In this document: piece by piece, positions 43,954-55,751 of the stretch
How the letters are laid out: every line of letters begins with the position of its first letter
Position numbering within the stretch: the first letter of the stretch is position 1
DNA from: Fallopia convolvulus
Lineage: Eukaryota; Streptophyta; Magnoliopsida; Caryophyllales; Polygonaceae
DNA: 64,000 nucleotides
Assembly (NCBI GenBank): GCA_964016875.1
Contig: OZ024736.1
Span: 42,750,707 to 42,814,706, forward strand
Direction of reading: 5' to 3'
Made by a program: the position numbers and the translations under genes
The notes under the pieces: generated by a model
Database searches by the model: none
Told to the model about the DNA's origin: nothing
Seen by the model: the letters and a program-made list of their open reading frames with translations, nothing else

Positions 43954-46572
43954 TTGTGCCCTCGTGGAAACTGAAACAGGCAATATCGATTTAGGCCATA
44001 GGTTAAGATCCTTAAAATAAAAATAATTAATTAATTTTTATTTATTTTAGATTATTTAATTTTTTTTAGAATATTTATTAATTTTTTTAGGGTTTTAGTT
44101 TCTTGAATTAAGTATGATTAAGTTATAAAAACCCTATTATTATATGTATGTTATAATCGTGAATGCCAAGTGCATAAACAAACTTCCACATCACCCCAAG
44201 CAGGATTTCTAGTTGACCTACCAAACATGTCTTTTTCCCGACTTATATCTGTCATTTTAGTTTTACACAAAAGTCAATGTTTGTTTTTTAACATTATAAC
44301 GAATTTGAGCATATGATTACTAAAGTTTACTACTAGTATTTTTTTCCCCACAATATATGTATTGATTTTGATCACAATCATCAAAGCTCGAATATTCAGA
44401 TAAAAAAAAAAAAAAATCAAAGCTCGAATATATATAGAAATCGAGACTTGTTAACATTACAAATGCATCCTTGTTGTCGGAAAACAAAAAAAACATGATA
44501 TTCAATTTAAAAATAGATTCACATATATATTAATGTCAAACTCTTGGATTTATCCCATTTATGCACATTTTTTTTAAATATAACACATTGTGATTTAATC
44601 GGCTATTCTATCAAAAATTTATGATTACTTTTTACTAGTCAAGAGAATTAAGTTCGCCTCATAATAGACTTGAGGACGACTTAATTAGAACATCTTTATA
44701 GAAAAAAAAATCATCTTTAAAGGTAATCTTCAGATGTCTCTTGTTATAGACAGTGTCCTTTAAAAAAAACATCTGTATAGATAAAAAGATACTTCGTTTT
44801 GGTTGGTATATAGAGTCTAGACTCTGGAGATTTCAAGTGGCTAATTATTGCAATTTTAACAGCAACTTATTTAAACTCTCTAAACACGTACGTGTTATTT
44901 GGACTGTTCAAAAAGACCGAAAATTATGTAGCGGATTCGATGGAAAATTAGGTAGTGGATTAGGGGTTAAATGTAGAGTGGTAATAGTACCCGGCAAGTG
45001 GAGCTCCTTTCGCCGGCGGGGACTAGCGAAAGTTGACAGACGACAGAAAGCGACAACGTGCGGTCCACTAATTAGTACTGTAATTCGTATGGACATTTCT
45101 TTAATTTTTCACTTTCCCATTATCCTTATCATTTTGTTTCATAATGCACACTTATTATTAGGAATCATAATCTCGATTATTGTTATTATTATTAATTATT
45201 ATGCATAATGATATTGACTTTATTAATAGTATTTTTTTAGAAAAATATCTTCTTGTATTGATTAGCTTAAATACACACTCTTATTAATTCGGCGGAGAAC
45301 AAAAATCTTTTTCACTCGGCCTATTGAAAACTTTTATCTTCAAACGTACCTTACCTAGGCTAAAATTCTTGGCAACATCAACCCTACAACTAAAAAGGAG
45401 ACTCAACTTATTATTGGCGATTATCCTTCTTTCGCTCTCCCGAGCGTGAGCGTACGCGCTTATCTCGCTCCTATCAATCCTATCTCATAATTCTGTTAAA
45501 GGCGATACTAGAATCAATTAGTACTCTAATTCGTTTTGGTGGACCCCTGTATCATGTTGCAGTGTCTTTGAAATTTATTAACCAAAACATGGCTGACATA
45601 TGCCCATTTATGGGCGTTGTCCATCTTAATTAAGTACATGCTTTCGATTAGTTATGGGTTCAGGGTCAATTTAAAGAAAATCAATAAGTAGTCAATTGGT
45701 TTAGGATGAAATCCTATACTCTTATGCTCTATGCTACATCGCCTAGTGTAATTTATGCACGAAAATCTGCAGAATCGTTAAGGTTATACGATGTTCTAAA
45801 AAATACTAGGATATGGACTGATCTGTACGAGTTTTTTTTTTGAAGAATGAGGGTACTGACATTTCATATTTTGAGCTCAACTTTTCTTAATTGAGAGATG
45901 AAACAAATACATCAACTTAGTTTTTCTATTCTATTTCCTTCACAATCAATCATTACGGTTCTTCTCTATTGCTTTAATTTGTTCTGTTCTTTCATATGGT
46001 TCTTGATTGGGCCAAGAAGCCTGGTTGAATTCTCTGCTCTTCCGTGGGCTTATGGCCTTGATTGTGTTGATCATGTAAAACCACAGAGATTACAGGCATG
46101 GATGAACTCAACATACGTCTATCTTACTAAAACCTACAAAACGTGGCTAGTTAATAGTTAGGACCAATACCATAACCTACTGAAAGGGGGTAAATAATCT
46201 GTATTGTATTGTATTACAAAAAGTCCAAATGTATATTACTAATTTGCCGGACCAGTTCAGGTGGATACTCGATCAATATTTCTTTGTTGGGTATAATGAG
46301 TGGTGTCCATTACTAATGATCGATTCGTTTCATTAATCACATAATCAGTCATATGCTTATAGTAGTAGGTGACAACCTTTTCTTTCCGCATTGACAAAAA
46401 GAGAGATAAGACGAGCCCGATTTTGATCCTGGAATCAGGCAAGTATATTTCAGCTCCTCAATTTGTTTAACCACACTTGGTTCATTTTGTAACTGATTGC
46501 AACTAGCTACTAACTGCTTTTTGTAACTGAATGAAGGTGTATGAATTCTTCAATTAGCATCCATACAATCGA
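43954..46572. other. Intergenic DNA, no gene seen
   Basis: AT-rich. A degenerate GATGTTCTAAAAAATACTAGG near 45790 resembles the end of the MITE at 32531. The last few hundred bases should hold the promoter of the first NLR gene, but I see no decisive motif. Confidence 0.5.
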
Positions 46573-49387
46573 ATGGCATCTTTTGTCGTCGGATCGGCTG
46601 CAAAACAACTAGGAGCGCTATTGGTGGAGGAAGCACACATCTTGTATGCAGTGAGCGACAGCATCAAGCGTCTCCAGAAGGAGTTCGAATGGATGCAATG
46701 CTTTCTAGAAGACGCGGACAACAGGCAACACAAGGAGAAGGTGGTTCGCAAGTGGGTTGCCGAGATCAGAGACTTTGCTTACGAAGCCGAGGATCTCATT
46801 GAGAAGTATCTTCATGAGATCTCTTATCCTAGGCAGCAAGGCATTTGGAATACCCTCAAATGGTCTTTCTTTGTTTTGGGTGATGCTCTGACTCTCCATG
46901 GAATCGGATCCAGTGTTGATGATCTGAGGGCTAGAATATCAGATATGGCCTCTAAATTGCAAGTATATGGGGTTCAGATTATCAAGCATTCTGACAACTC
47001 GACGTATAATTCTGTGAAAGAGCAAAGGAGGACTTACTCGCATATTGAAGAAGTGCCTGTTGGATTGGAGAGACGCGTGATGGAACTACTCATTGATATA
47101 GGTAAACACAAAGTTGTGTGTTTAACAGGTATGGGAGGATTGGGTAAGTCAACTCTTGCAAAGAAGCTGTATACAGAGGAAGAAGTCAAAACACTTTTCG
47201 ACAAACGTGTTTGGGTTTATGTATCGAAGGAGTTTGATCCGCCACATGTTTTTCGAGAGATTCTGTCTCAGCTGGGTGAGAATGGAGAGAACCCTGAAAT
47301 GATATGTAAGGCCTTGCGCGAGAAGAAATGCTTAGTTGTTCTTGATGATATTTGGGATACTCAGTCTTGGGAGACTCTGAGCGCTGCATTTTCAGCAAAT
47401 GAAACTGGTAGCAAGATCTTGATCACCACACGTAAATCCAAATTAGTGCAGCATGGATACTCTTGTTCGGAATATTCGTATGAAGGTTTGGCTGATGAGG
47501 ACAGTTGGAAACTATTGCAACAGAAAGCATTTTTAGAAGATGTCACAGGTACATTCATTCTTAAACCAAGATACTAGTCTTTAGTACTCATTACAATTAG
47601 ACAATTAGTATTGCAAAGAACTGAAATTTGGTGATGTTGTTTGCTTATGTAGAAGAAAGTGTGAGTGATGAAATGAAGGAATTGGGCAAGGCCATGTTAA
47701 AGCATTGCCATGGTCTTCCTTTGGCGATAATAGCACTTGGAGGCATTTTAGCAAGTAGAAGGACAATCGATGAGTGGAGAGCTGTCCACATGGGTATAAC
47801 TTCATACTTGACGAGAGACAAGGGGCTAGAAAATGGGAATCACAACATGTTGCCAATGCTAGAGTTAAGCTATGATGAGCTGCCTTATTACTTGAAGCCA
47901 TGCTTCATGTATTTAGGATGTTTTCCCAAAGAGTCTGAAATATCAGCTCAAAGAGGCTGTATCATCTGTGGGAAGCCGAAGGCATTTTCGCAATTTCAGT
48001 AGATGAAATGGAGCAAAATGAAGGAGTTTCACTTGATGATTTGGCTAAATCATATTTGAACGAATTGGTGAGAAGAAGTATGGTTGAAGTGGTAAAAACA
48101 TGGGCAAATGGCGAGATAAAGACTTGTAGACTTCACGGTGTTATGCGAGAGATGTGTCTCAAGAAGTGCAAGGAAGTAAACTTTCTAAAGGTGGTAAGAT
48201 ATGATAAATCTAACAAACAAGCGTCGTTATCGAACTACACTACAAGCAAGTTGCGCCGTTGTGTTTTAGATTTGGGTGATGGTGTTGTTTGTGATTCACC
48301 CTTTGCGGATCATCTCAATGAAACTCCCCGCATTAGATCTCTTTTGGCCTTTTCACATGGATCTGATTGTGTAGGGAAGCTACTCTCGGGGAACAACATT
48401 GGAAACTATTTGTCACTTCTTCGGATTTTAGATCTTGAAGGAACATCCATTGATTTGGTTCCTGAGGAGATTGGGGATTTCATCCACTTGAGATATTTAA
48501 GCCTGAGGCGTACGGGAGCTTCTGGTTTGCTACAATGCATTTGGGCGTGTAAGTACTTGGAGACGCTCGACTTGAGAACTGGTAGTACTTTAACATTGAG
48601 CAATGAGTTTCAGAAGCTAGAAAGATCGAGGCACTTATTTCTTCCTTCATCTATGGAGCTATTGAATCCTGCAGAGAAGCTCAGTTTTAGCCCTCATCAA
48701 CTGAGTCAGGTGGAGACACTGAAGAATTTCGACATTGAAATCTGCAAGACAGAGGAGTTAATGGAAATGGTGAACCTGAGAAAGTTCTCTTTTGTGAAGA
48801 CAAAGCAACTCAAAGATGGAGAAATCTTGGGACATTTCATGAAGTCACCATTGATTATAAACAGGTGCCTTGGGAATCAACTATATCTAAACATAAGGTC
48901 AGATGTGATAGCCGAACAGCCAGAAATACTAAGCCACCTTACGTCGGTAGAGGTGTCATTACGGATGTTTGGAAGGGTTGAGCTAACTCGTAACGCTGGA
49001 ATATTCGCTGAGAACTTGAAAAGACTGTACTTGGAAGGCAGTGAGATAGGGAAAGAGGAAATAAGAGTGCTGGAGAAACTGAATCACCTAAAAGAGCTTC
49101 GGTTAAACAAAAAGGCGGTTAGAGACGAGGAAATGAGTTTCTCTGAAGGCGGTTTTCCGCAGCTGGCTAAGCTGTATTTTTGTGAGCTAGAGGTGCAAGA
49201 GTGGGAGGTGGGAAAAGAAGCACTTCCTAAGCTCAGGTGCTTGTTTATATACTTGTGCAGAAAGATGAAGAACATTCCGAGGGGCTTGCCCAGCTCTGTT
49301 TGGATTTATTGTCGCGATCGTATAGATGGAATGGAAAGGTACAAAACCTGCCCTTACCCTGAAGAAGCTGCTGACCAGGATTGGTAA
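46573..49387 (+). pseudogene. CC-NB-ARC-LRR disease resistance gene (RPP8-like), one frameshift
   Basis: Two exons, 46573-47548 and 47653-49387, with a phase-correct 104-bp GT-AG intron; about 900 residues, normal for RPP8-like receptors. Order: coiled-coil Rx domain with FLEDADNRQ and YEAEDLIEKY (EDVID region), P-loop GMGGLGKST (about residue 186), kinase-2 LVVLDDIW, RNBS-B GSKILITTR, GLPLA, then a winged-helix region and LRRs. In exon 2 the frame slips near 47955, inside FPKESEIS..LW, so the first frame stops at 48002 and the rest (48008-49387, MEQNEGVSLDD onward) reads in another frame. The MHD motif appears as LHG. A sequencing error cannot be excluded; as read, only a CC-NB fragment would be made. 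NLRs detect pathogen effectors and trigger cell death. Confidence 0.88.
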
Positions 49388-51395
49388 TTGTTCGTGACCG
49401 ATCTTCATTGTATGTGAAGATTGATGAATTCTGATATGCCAATTGGCAAAACTGTGTATGGATGGACACAAATCTTCTTGTCTGTCTGTTTTATTAAGAA
49501 AAAAAGTTTGTGTGATCTGCATTTGCTGTAAATTGTATGTGTGTCGTCTACCTATGGTATTTCCTGTTTCAAATGTGTGTGTAGACTGAACTCCGAACTA
49601 ATTAGACAGAGTCCATTCATTTTCACAAAACAGGTTTCAAAATGTAATTAATGTAGTAGAAAGTGAGTGTAAGCATGCCTTAAACCATCCATTTAACAAA
49701 ATCAAGAAAAAAATAAGTTATAAAATTAACTTTAACCAAACAACCAAGAAATGTTTAGCTCTCAAAGGGCAACCAATTTGAGAGTCTCTAAAAACATTAT
49801 AAAGTCAGATAAAATCTCAAAGGCTTTTCTACAATCTCGTATCAATTCTATTGGAGCAACTCTCAACTGTAGTATTTGAATCTTATATGGATTGATGATC
49901 ATGATTATACAATATTTGCATTGATTCATTCCTCATCCTCCAAATTGAAGTAAAGATATTTTTCTATTTCATCAATACACCAACTCTGAGCTTACTGGGT
50001 GGGTAACAAGTCTTTAAATTATGACATGAAGATATTTAATGCAAAACTAGTCTTCATACTCACTTGTGAAATTCACAAATACCTAATTCAAGTCTCCATC
50101 TAATGAGTAACATGAATTCCTAGATTACACAATCCTGTTGTAGTCAACACCTAATTTTGTTTAGGGTATCTCAGTAGATTAAAATTGACACTTAATCCCT
50201 AAAAAAGATCAACTTTGTGTGGATAACCCTAAAATTGCATAAAAATTACGCTTAATCTGTAATCAATCCTAATGAAGGGTTAAGTTACCTTAATCCCTCA
50301 GTAGTAGAGCGCGATCTTCATCTCTAACCGACCACCGGTATCTTCTCTTCACTGCCAGCGGGAAGTCGACCTTCTCCTTTACACGCCAGCCAATTTATTT
50401 TCTTAACGGTGTACTTCCATTTTTTGCAGACAGAGGGTCAGGGCGAAAAATTATAAAATTTGGGGGTTATCTTGCGAAAATTCGGAAATGTTCGGTTACC
50501 TGGCGAATTTGGAAAGACTTGAAGGTCACCGGCGAAATTTCCATTTTATTAAAAATAAAATCCGTAAATTGCAGTAAACTTCAAGCAATCTGAATACTTA
50601 GCTCATTTTGGCTGTTTTAATAAAAAAGATCTTTAAAGGACGAAGAATACATAAAAAAGAAGCAAAGTCTTCAATCAATATGAAACATAACTTACATCCC
50701 AATTACAAACGCATAATTCTCTCTGCTATTTGTGTAATCATCAAAACATCAAATCATATAGTACAAAACATCAAAACACGAGAATAGTAAACTTGAGATC
50801 TCCACACCAAAGACATGACATTTCCCGTACACTCTTGAAATGTCCACACGACGATAGATAGTTTTTGGATGTTGGCTTGCATAGCATTCAACCATGCTAT
50901 AAATAACCTGCAGTTTTGACACATAACAATATAAGTGCTATCAGCTGAATTAACTACCTAGCCAACCTTCCTGCGCGGGAGCTTTTTTTAATATCAAACG
51001 TGTTGGTACTAGATAGAAATGGTAACTCCAACAATTTCTTTGTCCTCAACGCCCCCTAATTTCCAGGAATTAGATCAGTATGTTACTAAGAGGCCAAACT
51101 TCCACATTACTATGAGTAACATTCTCGATAACTCTGATATGTATGCATAATAAAACTTGCATTGCCAAATGCCCATATTATAAAGAAATATAGAAAAGAA
51201 AAATATGAGCTAAGTGCAGCCAAAGAACATAGAAAGAAATGATTACCAGCAGAAAGTACAAGGCCATTAGAAGAAGGGGCGATTAATGGATACATGTTGC
51301 ATCCAGATGCAGATGTTATCTCTGGTTACCTGTAAGGCTCAATCTTAGATGCCCCATCTTATAACAATTTGTGTACATATTTATCAGTTCATAGT
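49388..51395. other. Region between two convergent NLR genes, no gene seen
   Basis: 3' flanks of both NLR genes and AT-rich DNA. A segment at 50290-50550 with GGCGAAATTTCC and TTATCTTGCGAAAATTCGG has the look of a dispersed repeat, but I cannot place it in a family. Confidence 0.5.
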
Positions 51396-54347
51396 TCAGA
51401 AGCAGTGTGTTTTTAAAATTAAGGCTACTGACCATTCCTTTATCTGTAGTTTGCCAAGGGCTACAAGTTGTTGAAGGCAGTCGGGGAACTTGTCATCTTT
51501 AGGCATTTCATCAAGGCTTATTACACCAAGTTTTGTGAAGGAAGGCCAATCCACACCCCTTTCTTCTTCCTCTTTGTAATACCACAACTTCAGGTCTGGA
51601 CAGTTGCTGATGGTGATCTCCTCAACACCATTAACCGACGGTAATTGCAGTTTCTCCAAAGAAGTGCAGTTGCGAATGTCAAGTTTGCGAAGCTTGGTTA
51701 AATCTTCACCCAAGAAGCTTTTCAGCTCAATGCACCAATTAATTGTGATGTCCTGCAGAGTAGATGATGTTGACACCATTTGATGCACTAGCTCTTCTTT
51801 CGTTTCTTCCAACCAGAGTCTTTGAAGACGAGGAAATGGTGGCATGGAATCAAGTTGATGACAATATTTAATCTCTAGGTGTAAAAGATGGCCAAATGGC
51901 CGAGTCTCAACAGAACTCTCCTCTTTTGACCAACCTTTCAATTTCGGCAAATCCACCAATTCAAGCTTTTCTAGACGACGAAACAACTCTACTTGATTGT
52001 CAACGACTATATACTGCAATTCTTGGAGATGGTACAGCTGAAGAATCCTTAGCACATGGAGGCCATGGAAAGGCGGTAGATTTTTCACTAGTTTACATCT
52101 TATCAACACAAGATGTTGAAGTTTAGACATGATCACACCGTTTCCTTTAGTTTCCTTCCACCAAGACGGTATTGGGTAGTCACTTATAGTTAGTTGCTCT
52201 AGAGCTTTAGGAATATGGTTGCATTCCAGAATCGTGTCGTCTCTAAGCCATGCACCTCTGTAATCAAAAGTGATTGTCAACTTTCCTTTGAGATCTAGCC
52301 CATCCAAGGCATCAAGCCCACTTCTAGTATTCTTAACATCGCCTCCAGCTCTGCCTTTGCTCACTTTGAAATCACTCAAGTGCACAAGAGAAGTCAATTC
52401 ACCAAATCCTGGTGGCATATGGTGTAGTTTATCACAAAAACGCATATCCAAATGCCTGAGATTGATCAATTTTCTGAAATCATTAGGCAGTGCTTCAAGA
52501 TACCGACAACAACTGATATCAAGAGCCAACAGCTTCACTAGCATTGTGATGGAATTCGGAAGTGTAGGGAATGTGTTTTCCGAAAGATTAAGGTACCTCA
52601 GATGCTTCAACTCCCCTATAGAACTCGGAACCTTCTCAATGTTCAACGCGTGCAAATCCAGTGCACGCAAGAACGCGAACTTCATGACTTGCTTATCAAG
52701 AAACAATGAGCCACATGATTTCCCGACCATGATCAGCAATGAGAGTAGTCGGTGGCCTTGATCAAGAACTAATGAAGGAACATTTGGTGTATTATGTATC
52801 TCATAGCCAAAGCTTACATGTCGGATTTTCTCCGGAAACTGATTCTCAGCTCCTCCTTGTGTCAGCATAATGCTTTTTATTTTCACATGTTGTGCCAAAT
52901 CACAGAAAATATCATGCATCTTACAGCTTATGATGTTACCATGATCATCAAGTTTTGCCTCTTGAAAAAACCCTCGACGAAACAACTCCATAAAACATGC
53001 ATGCCCTGCTGCCTCAAGAGTTTCATGATTTTCAAGCTTGACCAAATCTTGGGCAATCCATAGATATATCAATTTTTCTTTGAAAATTATATGATCTTTT
53101 GGAAACAAGGAACAATAAGCAAAGCAACGCTTCATTTTTTTCGACGGGAGGGGATCATAGCTCAGAGATTTTAGAGACCCAATAAATCTCTCACTCCACA
53201 ACTTGTCATCTTTGACAATTTTTTCCCAATCTTCCATAGTAGTAATCTTACGAAACATGGTAGCCATAACTTTCACGACTGAGGGGACATTTGCAGACTT
53301 CTTCACAATTTCCCGTCCAAGAGTGTTCAAATTTGGATCATTTTCTTTTCCTGGAATGGCCATTATTTTTCTGAAGAGCTCCCATGACTTGTCCTCCGAT
53401 AAGCAATCTAATTCATAAACTCGACATGTACCCTTTTGCAAGAGCCTTGGAACAGATAAGAACCTTGTAGTGACAATTATTTTGCTCCCTTTTGAACAAG
53501 CACTTAAGATGAATGCCATTATGTTGGACCAAGTAGCAAGGTTGTTATCCCACACATCATCCAAGACAAGTAAATTGTTACCAGGCCTACTTAAAAATTC
53601 ACCGGTTTTAGACCTTAGCTCGCTAATGTTGTAATCTTCATAGGCATCATCCCCACTTATAGACCGAAAGATCTTTCCGAGGACTTCTTTCTCATTACCT
53701 AAGAAAGAAATAGGTGTCCACCACCGGTTTTCAAATTTGGCTCGAACCCTTTCATGGTTGAAAATCTTTTCGGCTAGTTTCGTTTTCCCCATACCCTCAA
53801 TGCTAGCTATAGCAATGATAGGACAACTCTCATCCACACATGACTCGTCGAAAAGAAGCTCTAAAATGGAGTTTTCATCATCCTCTCTTCCAACAATATC
53901 TCTCGGGTCTACAAAACCATGCGTTTCCCCTGTTGGTCGCTCAAAATGACACTTGACTAGTTCGAATCCAAATGAATGCACAGCCTGAGATATGTCGAGT
54001 AGACGCTTTCTAATGGCTTTGACTTCCTTAGAAAACGAGTCACCGGGAACCAAAGGGATTGTTAGCTTAAAGGAGAAAAATGATTGTAGCTTACTTTTCT
54101 TCTTGGCTGGGTTCTTATGTATCAGATTGTGGACTTGATTGAGTGCGGCGCTGACACTGTCGATCCAATTGTTCACGTCAGGTGAATCTTGATGCTTCTC
54201 GGCATCAGGAAGCATGGATTGGATTGCCTCAATAGTACTCCGAAGCTTTTCGAGCTCTTTCGTTGCTCCCTTGTTCATCTCAAGTGTATGGGAGGGAATC
54301 ATGGACAGAATCTCTGAAGCTTGAATGAATGTATGTGATTCAGCCAT
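51396..54347 (-). CDS. CC-NB-ARC-LRR disease resistance protein (RGA-like), non-canonical P-loop
   Basis: Single open exon, 983 residues. Residues 1-130: coiled-coil region (LRSTIEAIQSMLPDAEKHQ) but no clear EDVID. NB-ARC from about 150: VGREDDENSILELL, a P-loop reading SIEGMGKTKLA at about 183-193, kinase-2 LLVLDDVWD, RNBS-B GSKIIVTTR, RNBS-D KRCFAYCSLFPKD, and an intact MHD (KMHDIFCDLAQ, near 475). LRRs run from about 545 to 970. Two departures matter: the first P-loop Gly is Ser, and GLPLA is replaced by NVPSVVK. Nucleotide binding or hydrolysis may be altered. No frameshift is seen, so it is probably expressed; a TATA box lies upstream. Convergent with the plus-strand NLR. Confidence 0.93.
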   Translation of the reverse strand: MAESHTFIQASEILSMIPSHTLEMNKGATKELEKLRSTIEAIQSMLPDAEKHQDSPDVNNWIDSVSAALNQVHNLIHKNPAKKKSKLQSFFSFKLTIPLVPGDSFSKEVKAIRKRLLDISQAVHSFGFELVKCHFERPTGETHGFVDPRDIVGREDDENSILELLFDESCVDESCPIIAIASIEGMGKTKLAEKIFNHERVRAKFENRWWTPISFLGNEKEVLGKIFRSISGDDAYEDYNISELRSKTGEFLSRPGNNLLVLDDVWDNNLATWSNIMAFILSACSKGSKIIVTTRFLSVPRLLQKGTCRVYELDCLSEDKSWELFRKIMAIPGKENDPNLNTLGREIVKKSANVPSVVKVMATMFRKITTMEDWEKIVKDDKLWSERFIGSLKSLSYDPLPSKKMKRCFAYCSLFPKDHIIFKEKLIYLWIAQDLVKLENHETLEAAGHACFMELFRRGFFQEAKLDDHGNIISCKMHDIFCDLAQHVKIKSIMLTQGGAENQFPEKIRHVSFGYEIHNTPNVPSLVLDQGHRLLSLLIMVGKSCGSLFLDKQVMKFAFLRALDLHALNIEKVPSSIGELKHLRYLNLSENTFPTLPNSITMLVKLLALDISCCRYLEALPNDFRKLINLRHLDMRFCDKLHHMPPGFGELTSLVHLSDFKVSKGRAGGDVKNTRSGLDALDGLDLKGKLTITFDYRGAWLRDDTILECNHIPKALEQLTISDYPIPSWWKETKGNGVIMSKLQHLVLIRCKLVKNLPPFHGLHVLRILQLYHLQELQYIVVDNQVELFRRLEKLELVDLPKLKGWSKEESSVETRPFGHLLHLEIKYCHQLDSMPPFPRLQRLWLEETKEELVHQMVSTSSTLQDITINWCIELKSFLGEDLTKLRKLDIRNCTSLEKLQLPSVNGVEEITISNCPDLKLWYYKEEEERGVDWPSFTKLGVISLDEMPKDDKFPDCLQQLVALGKLQIKEWSVALILKTHCF

Positions 54348-54465
54348 TGATCTCCGGTTTGGAGGAGAAGATTTGCTGCTGGTTTAGGTAAAAAATGGGG
54401 TTGTTTGATCCTTTGATGGAAGTATTTTCTAGAGAGATGTTATTCCCGACTTTCGCGTGCTATCC

Positions 54466-54473
54466 ATTTATAG
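54466..54473 (-). promoter_or_regulatory. TATA box of the NLR gene
   Basis: TATAAATG on the minus strand, about 120 bp upstream of the start codon at 54347. Confidence 0.6.
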
Positions 54474-55365
54474 TTAGTTGGTGTCACGACGTCACGTATG
54501 TGATCGATCGACAAACAAATTTGACAAAATAAAATGTATATTACACGAACTTGCTTTACTTGATAATCAAATTGTAGAAAATAAGGAGTACTAAGTTAAT
54601 TAGACTAAATCACCGCTTAACTTTTGGAATTGACCGACTCAAATTGACCAATAGCCTAAAGCAACCTGAAAGGGTCTATCCAATTAACAGTAGTATTGAA
54701 TAAGCATAATCGTGACAGTTACTCCATGAATAATTGTGTAAATTATACGAGAGTCCACTATATAAAATCCGGTCCCTGTGGACACAAATTATTCAATGTA
54801 TTTGTCGATTTGAATTGACAATGCCTGAAGTATTCCACAAATTATGTTGGATGGTAACGTTTTAGAAAATAAACGAGTAACTAGAGAAGTTCTATGGGAA
54901 GCGGAAATAACATTAAACAGGAACGGAAATAACACTAAACAGAAGCACGATATTTAGAGATGAAAATTTTCTATCCGACCAACAAGTCGTAGAAAGAAAA
55001 ATTTCTACCCCTGAGACTCGTTCTAAGAGGATTCAATAGTTCACTAATGTATTATGTTTCAATGGTTACAAGGCAAGTCAAGTTCTCAGGTAATTTCAAG
55101 ACCAACCGATGTTCAACCAACTAGACTTCTACAACACTAAACGTAAACCTAAACAATAAATGAACTACCAACCTGAGTAATTAAACTCCCTTGGAATCTT
55201 CACCAGAAAATCTCGACTCGAACAACTTCAAGTTCTCACTTATCTCTTGTTCGTCGTCTTCAACCACTTGAATACCACACTTTTTACCTAAAAGTCACAT
55301 CCTTATTTATAAAGCCTCGTGAGATATGATCTCTATTATTTCCTTTCCACAAAATAACAAATTTT
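54474..55365. other. NLR upstream region and unplaced repeat DNA
   Basis: No gene. A GGAACGGAAATAACACTAAACAG-like phrase is repeated twice near 54903-54940. The segment 55010-55330 may be part of a retroelement leader or LTR but has no decisive feature. Confidence 0.4.
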
Positions 55366-55728
55366 TGTGGAAATTCAAGATGTCTAACACAAGGAATTCA
55401 ACAATCACTCAAACGATCCATTTCATTGATTAAAGTTCATGAATTACAGAAATGATCTACGTGCAGCTAACCTAGCTCACACATTCTCTCAACATTCTGA
55501 ATTGGTGAACAAGAAAGAGAAAACGAGATATTTAAGACATCGGCTCACTTAAACAAGACCGAGTTCGTTTATTATGAAAGAAAATCGGAGTCGACACCTA
55601 ATAATAAAAAGAAAGAAGAACTTTCCCGCTAAAGTAGAAAGGTGATCAGTAAGAAGAATTCCAGAGTTCCACGCCATGAATTTGGAGGCTCCAACTTGAT
55701 AATCTCTTTGGTCTGTAAGATTCCTACA
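55366..55728 (-). repeat. 3' LTR of the decayed copia element (~363 bp)
   Basis: Begins TGTAGGAAT at 55728 directly after the polypurine tract and probably ends ATTTCCACA at 55366; the ends match inversely at 7 of 9 bases. The far edge is inferred. Confidence 0.6.
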
Positions 55729-55751
55729 TCCCCTTTCAAGTTGGAGCAACT

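Noticed and set aside
45898..46161. 87-codon plus-strand hydrophobic frame upstream of the first NLR
   Set aside because: T-rich DNA gives hydrophobic codons by chance; no family signal.
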